From Isoetes taiwanensis (taxonomy: Eukaryota; Streptophyta; Lycopodiopsida; Isoetales; Isoetaceae): a stretch of 64,000 nt of DNA. Of the stretch, positions 46,061 to 56,636 are shown in pieces. Below the pieces are notes generated by a model, which saw only the letters and a program-made list of their open reading frames with translations, was not told the origin of the DNA and ran no database searches. How positions within the stretch are numbered: the stretch's first letter is position 1; every line of letters starts with the position of its first letter. Position numbers and translations under genes: made by a program. The stretch covers positions 22,518,416 through 22,582,415 of the forward strand of contig JAJEKV010000011.1 in NCBI GenBank assembly GCA_021234155.1, given 5' to 3'.

Positions 46061-46870
46061 TAAGCAAAAGCTTCACCGTTGAAAGCGGCTTCACTGGGAA
46101 TTCCAAGCCCGGTGGATTCGCCACCCGTGAGTTTATGAATGGGATCCGCAATGGCCGCCGGATCCCGTGTATGAAGGTGGAGTAATAATTGACCTTCCCG
46201 GGAAAGAGCGTGTTTCTTTGATATTGGCTGGTGCTTGAGCCTTGAGCACACAAATCCCGATTTTGGCGGGGATCGGTGATTCCCCTGCTTCTCGACAACA
46301 TGGCCTAACGAACACCGGAAGTGGCGCAAAAGGTGCATTTCTCGGGATTGAGACTAATGCCTGACTCATCACATTTCGGAAGACGAGTTCCAATTTATCC
46401 AAATGGTCCGCCATGGAACGTAGAGGCGAGAAGTCATCTTGAAAAATTTGCAAAAAAGGGATTTTCCTTCATGAAATCATGAAAACCGAGAGCATGATGC
46501 GTTGAAATGTTGAAGGAGAGTTGGATAATCCAAAAGGAACCACCTTGTAGGCAAAAAGTGCTTGCCTGGGTGGTGAAAGTGGTCTTGAGTTGATCAGATT
46601 CTTTGATGGAGATCTGATTGTAGCGGAAAAAACCATCCATAAAGGAGTACATCTCATGTCCAAACCACTTCTTCCGAACTTGGTCCGTGAAGGGAAGTGG
46701 AAAATGATCACGCCCGTGGCCCGATTGAGTTTCCCGATAGTCCACACTGACGCGGATCTTACCATTGTGCTTAAGGGCAATGACGATGGGGCTCACCCAT
46801 TCGAGAATGTTTGACCTCATAGATCAAACCCGCAAAGAAGGAGTTTGTCAATTTCCTTGGCCGCGATCAC
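46061..46870 (-). pseudogene. Reverse transcriptase of the first Ty3-type element
   Basis: SNILEWVSPIVIALKHNGKI then VSVDYRE, FPLPFTDQV, YSFMDGFFRYNQISI, TTFTTQ, VPFGLSNSPSTFQRIM and a F-x-DDF block (IFQDDF) match the successive RT motifs. The second catalytic Asp pair appears as QDDF. The frame moves between 46434-46820 and neighbouring frames, so several indels are present. The FMDGFSGYNQI form is typical of one branch of plant Ty3 elements rather than chromoviruses. Confidence 0.85.
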
Positions 46871-47799
46871 GGTAATTAGGGTTGAGCCAGCTTGTCGTTG
46901 CTACACCGGTCGTTACATCGATTTGGTAGGAATGGTAAGTTCCCCAAGCTTTTGTTGATTCCCGAAGATCTTTGTAACTCCAGCGAAAATGTGTTTGAAT
47001 TTTTTTGAGCAGTGGCGGCCCCGTTATTTATAAGGAGCCGGAAGGTTTGCGGCAATCTTGCGACAGTTGATTGTTGCCAACGTCCACAATCTCCACTTCG
47101 AGTCCGAATATGGGGTATGACTTCATATCCCGGACAATGTGTGCGAGGTTGGAGCATAACCGATGCGGTGGGTACTGCGTGGTGAAAAAGAGAGGTTGCT
47201 CGGTTTCATCTAGCGATTGGTTGCTTCATGACGGCGTGTACATCAACCGGAGGGCGGGAGTGTCGGCATCGAAAAGTGATCAACGCGTTGGATTCATTGC
47301 AAGGAGCGGTAGGGGTCAAGCAAGGCAGCCCGCGGCCGTCGATCAAGAGTCATTTCTCCCCAAGGATTAGCATATTCTGGGGTAGGATGACGAGGCGACG
47401 CCAGTGGAGCCCAACTTGATAAATATTCTCGAGCTTCTTGAGAATCGTTAATGCGAGAGAGGGTTCCGCATTGTCAACGTAAATGATCCCGCCTTTGTTT
47501 GCAAGTCCATGGTGGCATTGAGATGACCATCGGTGATGACTAACTGGTCCGTGGGCCCAAGAATGGATACTCTTTGCCCGGCGGAGAAAAGGTCCGCCTA
47601 CCAAAGATTTCATAGTCACTGGATCTTCGCCCGCCTTTCCACACCCAAATTCCATGGGAAAGCGGAGATCACCTATGTTGATGTGAAGAATAGGTGTGAC
47701 GCCTTGAGGTCTCGTGGATATGGCCATTAGCCAATTTGATGTCATATGGGGCACGAAAGAGTTGTGTGATGCCCATTTGTTTTGCGGAGTTTATCCGTG

Positions 47800-47850
47800 A
47801 TGAGATTGACCGCACTACCTCCATCGATTTGAACATGGTTGACTTGTGAT
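47800..47850 (-). pseudogene. Aspartic protease active-site region, first Ty3-type element
   Basis: IDGGSAVN at 47828-47805 (minus strand) is the D-[GS]-[GS]-[AS] active-site type of retroelement proteases. It is followed by NLITDKL. The frame around it is short, so only the active-site part is claimed; the rest of the protease should lie leftwards to about 47400. Confidence 0.65.
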
Positions 47851-48519
47851 TTCCCACCGTGGCATGGACCGTGGGTGTAGAGGTAGCCACAGCCCCAACT
47901 AAAACAGTTGGGGAGTGGTAACCGGTCCTTGAGAGCAGGGACAGAGTTTTAAAATGGTTGCCAAGCTTAAAGGAATTTTGATCTTGGCAAGCTCCTCTTG
48001 AGTTCGAGAGGTACATGAGAAAAGGATCTCGCTGGTTCCACTGGTGCCGGAGTGCGTGGCGTGGAAGCAAAGAACTTCTTTGAGTAAGTCAACCTCGGGC
48101 TGCAATATTGGGATATGTCCGAGAGCGTGGAGGTTGAGATGTTGAAGGTGTATCTTGTCTTTGTTGAGCTCTAGTGGTGGCATGAACATTGGCCAATGTG
48201 CGGCCTTCAAAGCCTTGCATGAGATTCAAAATGCTTTGGCGAACTTTGGGCATGACATTTGGCATGAGCTTTTCCAAGTCGTGCAAAGTGAACCTTTTTT
48301 CGCCCCTCATGAGGAATGGTTTCAACCGCAAAGGCGTTCGCGTGTCCTTCCTCAATAATAGTCAAGGGACGGATGCCTTGGTCCGGCGTGAAACTAGACC
48401 AACCCAATTTGACTACTGCGGGGAGGATTAAGTGCCCGAAAAATTTCCTCTTGGGCTTGTTGATCCAACGGAGGTTGATTTGCGGGGAGCTGGTTGATAG
48501 CGTGATTGCTGAGGCTCTT

Positions 48520-49900
48520 GGGGGCTTCTTAAGAACTGGTCAGCGGGCCTTGTTTGCCATTAGCAAGCCGTGAGTTGGTAAGCCGTGAGGCGGACCGATG
48601 TGGTCCGATTTGTGCCGTGAAGCCGGACTGAACTTGTGGAAGTTGAGGACACGCCGTGGTGGTATGACCCCATTCTTGGCGGTGATAACACCGAGCTTTA
48701 GAAGGATCAAAAGGAGGACGTTGGTTGGATCCCGTGGTTGGTCCCCGGTCGATAGAGTTGCGTGGGCTGACCAAGAGGTGGTCAGCGATAGTGCTAATGT
48801 GGTCGAGGTGTGGTTTGCACTTGATAAACCATTTTGTTAAGTGAAACGGTGTGGGATGAGTGCGAGTGCACTCTTCCGTGGCATGATTGCACATGTTGCA
48901 TCGCTTGCAATGAGGCGGCCATTGGTGGAGTTGCACTCATTGGCCAAATGGCCTTGGTATTTGCAAATATGGCACCGTGATTTGACCCCTTGGCACAGGA
49001 TTAGCGTGTTGAGGCTGAAAATGTACCGCTTGTGGAACCATGACGGTGGAATGAACGGGAGCTCTTGAAGAGCCACGCCGGGGAGGAAACATTGACGGAG
49101 TGATTGACAGAATGATAGCCGCTCCAAAGTTTTTGGACGCCGTGTATTCGGGCCATGAGTCGAATAGCGTGAGGAAGTCCTTGGAGAAACCGACCAAAAT
49201 CTGGCTCGGGTAGGGTACTCCTTGAGCTTACTTAGCGTAATGTGAAGTCGATCCAAGAAAATCCCTGCGGACTCAGCGGGTTCTTGTTGAAGTTCATTGA
49301 GTTGTTTGAGATGAAGTTGATCATCATCCGTGGTCCCAGAATGAGAGAGAAAAGCAAAGGCGCATTTCGGACCAGTCTTGTTTCCAATGGCTTTTGTTGG
49401 ACATGAGCCATTGATGAGGAGAGCCACGCAGCGATGTGGTGGAAAAAGATGTGGAATTTCAGTTGAGGTTGCGCTGTGACCATTTAGGACAGCTAGAGCC
49501 TCAAATTCTTCCCATGTGGGCTGAGCACTTTGGTCTAACGGTTTGCCTTTTCGTGTTGCCAAAGGTGGGATAAGTCGATTTCAGAGTCCGAAAGGTAGAT
49601 GTAAAAAGTCTTTGGGGTGGACACAACGATAGTGAGGATATTGAGGTTGAGGTGGATGTGGCATTGTGCCCGACGGACCACGATGAAGGGGGTGACTGCG
49701 GTTGAGAAACCGGGCGTAGCGGGAGCGTTGGTTTTGAGACCAGTAAGGTTGTAAACAGGGAAGAGCAAAGGGGAAACGTAGGGAAAGGATATTCCCAGGT
49801 AGGCGCCAAAGGAGACATGTGGATAGCCGTGCCACCCGGGGAGATGATGGTTGTGAAGGAAGAGGCGATGGCCCCAAGAATGATGGATGTAGGCATGTTC
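48520..49900 (-). pseudogene. Gag of the first Ty3-type element with three zinc knuckles
   Basis: The frame 49562-48837 carries the retrotransposon gag core (PTWEEFEALAVLNGH, then FLSHSGTTDDDQLHLKQLN, FLDRLHITLSKLKEYP) and the first knuckle CHICKYQGHLANEC. The frame 48936-48529 carries CKRCNMCNHATEEC and CYHRQEWGHTTTAC; in the last an Arg stands where the second Cys should be. Gag packages element RNA; three knuckles are more than the usual one or two. Start not determined because frames upstream (49535-49990) shift. Confidence 0.78.
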
Positions 49901-50192
49901 AGGGGTTTGAAAGTACGGTTGAGAAGGTTGAGCCGATAAGGCTCCCGGGAGTAGTGATGAGGGGACCGAGGTTGTGAGCAATGTTTGCACGCTTGGGGCG
50001 GGAACCGACGCAGACCGACACGAGGGGTGGGTGGCGCGGACCGAGCCCTAGACCGGCGATGGCCTCCCTATGTCATAAGCATCCATACATGTCGCTGCAG
50101 CTTCCCCGACGCGATGGCGCCCAAGCCAGATGCCGTTCGAGAAAGGAGTTCTTCCGGGCGTGAAATTACGGACGCATGGCGGCGTAAGAAAG

Positions 50193-50210
50193 TAGGAGAA
50201 AATCGCACCA
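50193..50210 (-). other. Candidate primer-binding site, first Ty3-type element
   Basis: Minus strand TGGTGCGATTTTCTCC begins with TGG, as expected for pairing with a tRNA CCA end, 13 bp after the 5' LTR. The distance is larger than usual and the bases between look like the CAG-related artefact, so the site is tentative. I did not recognise the tRNA. Confidence 0.35.
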
Positions 50211-50223
50211 GGCAGGGCGGCGG

Positions 50224-50795
50224 TGTTTGGGGTCCAGGTTCGAACTCGAAGACAGCCCTCTGTGAGGACCCGTGGATCTAACAGAGAGTCCGGGACTATG
50301 TCACGCTGGATTTGCTGAAAGAGAAGAAAAAAGAAGAAAATGAACAAATGAGAGAAAGATGATAAGCTTCCTTGATATCAATGATGAAAATACATGAGCT
50401 CTAAATAGAGAGAAAACCTAAGGAGACAAGACTCAAAACTCATCTAAAACTTATGAGCTAACTCTACTCATATATATAGTACAATGGCCTTGGGCCCAAT
50501 ATAGACACTCTCGACCCATCTCGGTGCCGACTCGAAGGAGGCCTGATTCTGTGAATGTTGGCGGTGCCTCTTGAAGTGCCTAGAATCACGCCGACACGAC
50601 GCCTTGGACGGGTCCGCCACTTGTCCGAAGCGGGCGCCTCTTGTTGACAGCCAAAGGCTTTGATCACGTGGGGTTCGCCGCTTAGTCTTCATGAGCCTTG
50701 GATGTCCGACCGCGGGTTGACTGAGGATCCTTGAGCTTGACCCAGTGCGGCGTATGCATGAATAGTCCCGCACTGTGAGGCAGGCACGACTAACA
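50224..50795 (-). repeat. 5' LTR of the first Ty3-type element
   Basis: 572 bp, same ends as 39740-40323 (plus strand TGTTTGGGG ... GACTAACA). Followed at 50796 by TTGGT, the target duplication, and then by the continuation of the DUF7869-like gene. Confidence 0.92.
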
Positions 50796-52323
50796 TTGGT
50801 GCTATGGTATTTAATGGAAAACTATCTTGCAAGGCATTTTTGAATTATCCAAACATTCATGCTGATCCAAATCTCACTATCACAATATTGAATAAGCTTC
50901 TTTCCAATCTAGAACATATACCACCGGTTCTCAGATCTTGACTAGACAACACGACAAGGGAAAATAAGAATCAGGCGTTGTTTGCTTACTGTGCTATGCT
51001 AGTAGAGAAACAAATCTTCAAGAAGGTGAAGATTGGTTTCCTGCTTGTTGGTCATACACACGACCAAATTGATCAGATGTTCAGTAGGTTCTCTAAACGT
51101 CTTGCACGAAAAAAAGCTCTCAGCCTACCAGCAATGATTGAGGTTATCCAAGATTCCTACAATCCTCGTCCAGACATCGAGTTGTTGGAAGAAACTTATG
51201 ATTTCAAAGAATGGATTTTTCGAAGAGATCAACTGGGTCACTGTGCTATTGAGCCTTTGAGAAATATTACATTTCAAAGATCGATCAAAATTTCACTTGT
51301 AGATGGCGGGGCCATCTTACAAGGAAAGAAATATGCCACATCTTTGCAAAGGCGGCCCAGCAGTGAGTATTCAATTCATTCGCACCATCCCCAATACTAG
51401 TTCCATGCTCTCTGCAGAAAGCAAATGCCTCTAAAAAGCTTGAAAGAAATCACAAAGAGTAAAAGGAGGGAAGAGCATTTGACTCAAGCAAATCATTGGA
51501 TTTTATTGAGACAAGTATTCAACAAGTTTCTAACCACTTTGGGGAGGCGATGCTTTATGGTGGCCTCCGGTTTTTTTCGGCAACGGATATTTTGCAAGCT
51601 TCATTACAAGGTCGAAGACCGCCATATTCAACCGCCATCTAGGCAAACTCTCCCCGTGCAGAGTTGATAATCAAGAGGAACATGTAGAGATATTGGCTAG
51701 CTCGGATGAAGATGACAGAGTCATGTACACCGCCCCCGACGCAAAGACAACAAGTTGCTCGAGTATCCGGGTTCCGCCTCGAGATTCGAGAAAGGAATGC
51801 TCATAGTCAGTCCCACCCGATAATGATGAGTCCGGGAAGCCGCTTACGCTAGCTAAAAGTACCGAGGTAACAAGAGAGGATGGAATTCCCACTCAACTAA
51901 AAGTGCACTGGATGAGAACAAATGCTGCCAGTGCTTTCAGTGGGAGTTATACTTTGGAGATGGTAAAAACAGGAGTGGGAAAGAGAGCAAAGTCCAAAGC
52001 AAGTACTGCTGTCATAGATCTATCTGAAGTGAAGGTTCTTGCATATGACTTTGTTCTGACTGCTGCTAATAAGTTACGTATGGTCACTCAAACTTTAATA
52101 AGGTCAGCATGTGGATTAGACAAACAACCTAGAAAGGTGGCCAAAAAAGATGATGATGAGGACTCACTTGTAGACAGTGAGGAAGAAGATCGTTCGAGCC
52201 AGTTTTGAGAGTGAAGCTGAGGATGAAGGCTCAAGTGATCAGGGATTAAATGAGTCGGAGGATGAGATGCATCCCGATCTTGCTCGCAAAAATGTAAGTT
52301 TGTCCGATGACTCAAACATGTAA

Positions 52324-52689
52324 AAAAAGAAAGAGCGGTGATGACCGCCCCAAAAATGTTCTATATTTTTGACAATTTTGTTCATAATTTTGTACAATTT
52401 TCACAACCATGAATATATCACTTCTTTGTCACTCTATTACCCTTGCTATTTTTTTAATTGCCCCTTTTTTGCTACACTTTATAAAAGTAATTATTTTTTG
52501 TTCTAGTTTAGGAGGATGAAAATTGCTATTTGAAATTTTTGCATGAAAGTTATGTTCAATCAACCCCTCAAAAATGGTACCTAAATTACTTAAATTGTCA
52601 CACCTGTCACAAAAAAATCTAAAAAATGGACTTTTTTAAGGGAATTTTAGGGAATCTTTCAAAGATTCCTTTTGAAGTGCGTTTCCAGC
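52324..52689. other. AT-rich right subterminal region of copy B
   Basis: Non-coding. Near-identical to the left subterminal region of copy A (2640-3000) in reverse orientation; these are the best conserved non-coding parts of the two copies. Confidence 0.6.
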
Positions 52690-52719
52690 AAATAAGTGCG
52701 TTTCATTTTAAACTTTGTT
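52690..52719 (-). repeat. Right terminal inverted repeat of copy B
   Basis: Minus strand AACAAAGTTTAAAATGAAAC ... CACTTATTT, identical to the left end of copy A. Followed by TSD ATAC at 52720-52723, then LINE sequence. Confidence 0.93.
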
Positions 52720-52723
52720 ATAC

Positions 52724-54934
52724 CTGTTTAGCTGCCAGTACCTGTGCTTGTAAAAAGAGATCCTTGCATCCTAGACCTCCCCTCTTCCTAGGGAGGGTCA
52801 GATTTTGCCATCCAACCATATGGGAACCTTGCCAGATGAATTCTTTCATAATTATCTCCAGCTCCTTATAGGTTTTCTTATCTGCAATTATAGCAGAGGA
52901 GAAGTATACATGGGAGCTAGCAATGACACTATTAATGATCTCTACTCTACCAGCCATAGACAGAGTTTTGGGATACATTTGTAGCTTCTTTTTTATTTTT
53001 ATGACTATTGGCTCCCAGAGACCATGTAAACTCATATTTAGGGCCAAAGGCAGGCCTAAAAGTTTAGTAGCAGAGTGAAATCCACAAACTCTAATCCCTT
53101 CAATGTAGTCATCCATGCTGTCAGAAATTATTGCACACTTATCCTTGTTCAGCAATACACCAGGTGCTTTTCCAAACCACTCCATTGCCATGAGGAAGTT
53201 TCTGATGTGATCTCCTTGTCTTTTTAGGAACACAAATGTGTCATCTGCATATTGCATGGCTGACAGGGTCTCACATGTGTCTGGAAGTTTAAGGCAGCTG
53301 ATTTTGTCACTTTGCTGCATTTTGAAAATAGTTCTTGTCACCATCTCAGCTACTATTAAAAAGAGATAGGGAGCAAGGGGGCAACCCTGTCTAACTCCTC
53401 TTTTACATTCAAAGAATGGAGATGGAGAACCATTGACCAACACTGCTGAGCATCCTGTGACATTCAATCCAGCAACCTTTTTGATTACTGCCTCTGAGAA
53501 TCCCATTTGAGACATCGCTCTATACAAAAAATTCCAGTCAATGGTATCGTAGGCCCTTTTGAAGTCCAACTTTAATAACACACAATTCTGATTTGTGGCT
53601 CTATTCCAGTGGAGCCCTTCATATGCACCAATGAAGTTATCAAGAATACTTCTACCTGGTAAGAAGCCAGATTGGACTGGGTTTATCTTTGCTTGCAAAA
53701 TCTTCTTAAGCCTGTTAGCAAAGATCTTGGCTATAATTTTGTATGAAACATTGGTCAATGAGATAGGTCTCCAGTCCGAGAAGGTAGCAGGCTTATCTAC
53801 TTTTGGAACTAAGGCAATGAGACCAGCATTAATAGCTGGGTGAAGTTTTTCAGCCTGCCATGCATCTTGTATGAATGTTATAAGATCTTTGCACATTATT
53901 CCCCAAAAGTGTTCATAAAACTCAGGAGGTAAGCCATCTGGCCCTGGGCTTTTCCCATGTGCCATACTCCTCACAGTTTCCAGAATTTCATTTTCCATTG
54001 GGATAGCCAAAAGTTGTTCTTCTTCAATTGGCAAATCTTTAGGGCCAAGAAAATTAAAGAAGTCTGACATGCTTTCAATATCCATGGCTTTTGCTGCAAA
54101 GAGTTCTTTGTATTTGCTGTGGAACAAATTCAGTATGTCTTCCTGCTTAGATAATTCTTGTTGATCATCCATCACTGAAACAATCCCATTGTTCAATATC
54201 CTACTCTTAGCAGCCCTGAAAAAGAACTTAGAACTACAGTCATCCATCAAGTTAATGTACAGGCTTCTACTTTTGATTGCCAAACTCTTAGCCTCATATT
54301 CTTCTATTAACTTAACTTTCCTTTCCAAAATTTCTTCTCTTTGTTGTAGGACCATATCATCTTTGTCTAGAAAGAGTTTTTGTCTGACTTCTTTCATCTC
54401 TAAGTAGATCTCTGATTTTTCCTGTTTCTTCTTCTGGTTCCACTGTTTACCCCACTGTTTTATCCAATTTTTTATCTGCTTACATCTCGTGACAAACTCT
54501 TTCATTGATCCACTTGGATTTAAAGCTTTCAGAGAACTATAGTATGTGGTAAAATCATCACAGAAAGCTTTGTTGTTCAATAGACTATTATTGAACTTAA
54601 ATGGGATGTCAGAAGGACTATTTTGAGGCACCTTTCCTGTGTCTAAAATCTGGGGAAAGTGATCCGAAATGGAATTACTACAGTCATTACTTATGGTCAA
54701 GTTGTCCCAGCCTGCTAAGGTGGATATGTTGGTGTAGTATCTATCAAGAAGACAAAACACTCTGTCCAATCCTTTCCTTTTATTGCTCCAAGAGTAAGCA
54801 TTTGAAGATGAAAGAGCATGGCACACGAATCTGTGGATCAACTTATCCCATTGGAACCTTTCTCCCCTTGACATGTTCAATTTTTTACCTGCCTTCTGGT
54901 CCCATGAGGGGGTGTTGTTGAAATCCCCACTCAA
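52724..54934 (-). CDS. LINE ORF2, reverse transcriptase domain
   Basis: 738 codons open without a stop, the longest frame in the window. Begins inside the endonuclease domain (SGDFNNTPSWDQ and SISDHFPQIL, its C-terminal catalytic motifs). RT motifs: IALVPKVDKPATFSDWRPIS, SGFLPGRSILDNF, LKLDFKRAYDTIDW (first catalytic Asp), CKRGVRQGCPLAPYLF, MQYADDTFVF (YADD catalytic pair) and LLGLPLALN. The thumb follows to LAAKQ, where copy B of the DNA transposon interrupts it. Reverse transcribes LINE RNA at a nicked target. All catalytic residues are present. Confidence 0.93.
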
Positions 54935-55317
54935 GATTCAATTACTGACATTCTATCTCTGCAACCATTCACACATTTCCATCCACTGCTTTTCTCTTTC
55001 TTCAGGGACAGTTGAAGCATAGACATTGATGATGCCTACCTGTTCATTTCCAAAAAAACCACCTGCCACCTACCCGAGGGATGTAGGAAGAAGTCTATTT
55101 TTTTTAACCCTTTCCAGGCAATGCATATACCACCCTTGGTACCATCTGCTGGGTCCCATATAGAATCCCCATTTGGAAAAATCCATGCTTCAAAGGATGG
55201 GAGCCTGTGCTCTTGCAGGAGGATTATGTCTGCCTTGATCTCCCTAATGGCAATTAGAGCCCTCTTTCTTTTCAGAGGACCCTTAATACCCCTCATATTC
55301 CAAGAAACAATCTTCAT
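54935..55317 (-). pseudogene. LINE ORF2, apurinic-endonuclease-like domain, frameshifted
   Basis: MKIVSWNMRGIKGPLKRKRA then LLQEHRL, the N-terminal strands and metal-binding Asn/Glu of the APE-type endonuclease, which nicks the target DNA. The frame breaks at a T-homopolymer near 55050; the other frame then continues with QVGIINVYASTVPEE and is stopped by TAG and TGA before rejoining SGDFNN. With the rest of ORF2 intact, at least the homopolymer shift could be a sequencing error. Confidence 0.85.
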
Positions 55318-55319
55318 TG

Positions 55320-56337
55320 GAATTTGGAGCTCCTAGTGACAGGCCCATGCTCCCTAGGAGTGTAGACCTTTTTCTTCCTTTTTGTAGTGTGTGGGAGAGG
55401 GGTGACAAAGGACTGATCATTGGATTCTCTAGGGGGGGATATTTTCTTCCTCCTCAGCATCTTCCTCATCATCCCAAAATTTTCCAGCCAAACGAGATGA
55501 GAGATCCTTTAGTTCCTTTAACTGGGCAGCTGGTGTCTTGAAGACCTCAGATTCTACACCTTTCTCTGTTACCAATTCTTGGCCAAGAGGACTTGTAGAT
55601 TCCCTGATCTGTTCACAGAAAGTTCCCTGGCCAACTGGAGTTACAGGTTGACCAGTTGGGCTTATAGGTCTACTACTATGAATAGAGTCAGTTACCTGGT
55701 CTTTTGGAGTTACAAGTGATTTCTCTGATTTGATCGAGTCCTTTTTTGCTCAAGGTACGGATTAAATCCAGCAACTCTCCAAAATCTCGTTTTCCAATAT
55801 TCCTGTCAATATCCCCATCTTTCCCTACTGTCCCTTTTCCTTTTGGGTCTGCCCTATTTTGCACATTTCCCGAGGTCTGTCCTGACTGTTGTATATTCCC
55901 AAACATTCTTACCCTCTGTTCCCTGACTCAGAAACCTAATTTTTTATTTTATTTTCCAATCTTTCTTCTAGTTACCACCCGCCCGATCACAACTAACTGT
56001 AAACCCTGACTACTATCTTACTGTCTACCCAAGAACAATGCACATGAAAGATACCAGCAGCACTAGCATTTCTGTCACCTACAAACTCCCCCAACCATGA
56101 TTCCAGAAGTGCTACCTCAGATTGAGGAACTATTGAGAAAACTGGAGTAAACAATTCCTCAGGGAAGAATCGATTATACATCAGGCTTTCCCATAGTTGA
56201 GCACTTTCTCCTTCTAACCATCCACAAGAGAATCTCTCTCCCTGGATCAGAATCGTGAAGTACTTCATGGTTTAGGGTAGAGAAGGCGCTGTTCTCCCGC
56301 CTGCGCTCCCGCCATCCAGTTCGCGCCACAGTAATCT
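55320..56337 (-). pseudogene. LINE 5' region with ORF1 remnants
   Basis: Frames 55993-56268 (MKYFTILIQGERFSCGWLEG, later GIFHVHCSWVDSKI) and 55688-55906 (acidic, FGELLDLIRTLSKKG) lie upstream of ORF2 and probably belong to ORF1. I do not recognise the family; it is not the coiled-coil/RRM type found on the other strand at 56637. The segment 56270-56337 is a GC-rich 5' leader. The left border of the element is the 12-bp duplication at 56338. Confidence 0.55.
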
Positions 56338-56349
56338 TATATGTGGGAG

Positions 56350-56636
56350 TCACGAAAATCATGGAAATACACACAAATCGGCCGCAATAAAAAACAGACG
56401 CCGATAGAAAGGGGCAGAAACGAGCAGCCGTTAACCAAGACTGGGATGTGGAAATTTTGAAATTTGAAATTCAAATCATGAAAGGCGGTGAAGGGAAACG
56501 CTAGAACGGATAAATAACGAAACACAATATAACAAGCCCACGGAAGAGAGGCAAGATATAGGAAAACACAGAAGAAAGCAGGCAACGAGAAAAAGGGTTC
56601 GGCGAAGCGGTATAACCACAGCAAGGGGAGGGAGGA
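56350..56636 (+). other. Likely 5' leader of the plus-strand L1-type element
   Basis: About 290 bp between the LINE target duplication and the ORF1 start at 56637, without a gene. It is probably part of the untranslated leader; the true start of that element is not visible, and it may lie at 1-925 in the sequence before the LINE inserted. Confidence 0.4.

Larger units (their letters stand above)
39740..50795 (-). mobile_element. Ty3/gypsy-type LTR retrotransposon with a third ORF, minus strand, 11,056 bp
   Basis: LTRs 39740-40323 and 50224-50795; 5-bp TSD TTGGT at 39735-39739 and 50796-50800. The uninterrupted target is present in copy A of the DNA transposon (near 4520), where the same sequence runs through with a single TTGGT, confirming both ends. 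On the minus strand the order is gag with three zinc knuckles, protease, RT, RNase H, integrase (Ty3 order) and then an additional ORF between integrase and the 3' LTR. Frames are heavily broken, partly at CAG positions. A second copy of the family begins at 57664. Confidence 0.93.
38121..52323 (+). pseudogene. DUF7869-like protein, probable transposase, copy B, interrupted by a Ty3-type element
   Basis: Starts ATGGCTCGAG as in copy A. The 5' part (38121-39739) covers the Pro-rich N-terminus, a middle region with a CATC motif, and IDGMDEKKTTLPHF (D codon 39645). The 3' part resumes at 50796 after the insertion with LLVGAMVFNGKLSC, then LDNTTRENKNQ (50942-50974), FLLVGHTHDQIDQMFS (51038-51085), SKRLARKK and a long tail ending in DDEDSLVDSEEED and ESEDEMHPDLARKN with stop TAA at 52321. 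The VGHTH-IDQ block is intact here and damaged in copy A, which is what allows the family assignment. The acidic motif set suggests an RNase-H-like transposase (inference). A few frameshifts remain in addition to the insertion. Confidence 0.75.
33147..52719 (-). mobile_element. TIR DNA transposon with methyltransferase and DUF7869-like genes, copy B
   Basis: Inverted relative to copy A. Ends at 33147-33178 and 52690-52719 share the 30-bp terminal repeat, and the 4-bp TSD ATAC is at 33143-33146 and 52720-52723. It inserted inside LINE ORF2. The DUF7869-like gene is on the plus strand (from 38121) and the methyltransferase-like gene on the minus strand (to 37293). It is interrupted by the Ty3-type element at 39740-50795; without it the transposon is about 8.5 kb, close to the 8.7 kb of copy A. 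Having two independently inserted copies allows motifs to be compared and errors recognised. Confidence 0.9.
30293..56337 (-). mobile_element. LINE retrotransposon, minus strand, split by a 19.6 kb nested insertion
   Basis: Seen: poly(A) tail as a 23-T run at 30293-30315, the C-terminal zinc-binding domain (30869-31864), reverse transcriptase (52724-54934), endonuclease (about 54935-55317) and upstream frames to 56268. A 12-bp flanking duplication, TATATGTGAGAG at 30281-30292 and TATATGTGGGAG at 56338-56349 (one mismatch), brackets the element and supports a full-length insertion. Without copy B of the DNA transposon it is about 6.47 kb, normal for a plant LINE. The element also runs cleanly through CAG codons, unlike the LTR elements. 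Confidence 0.88.
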
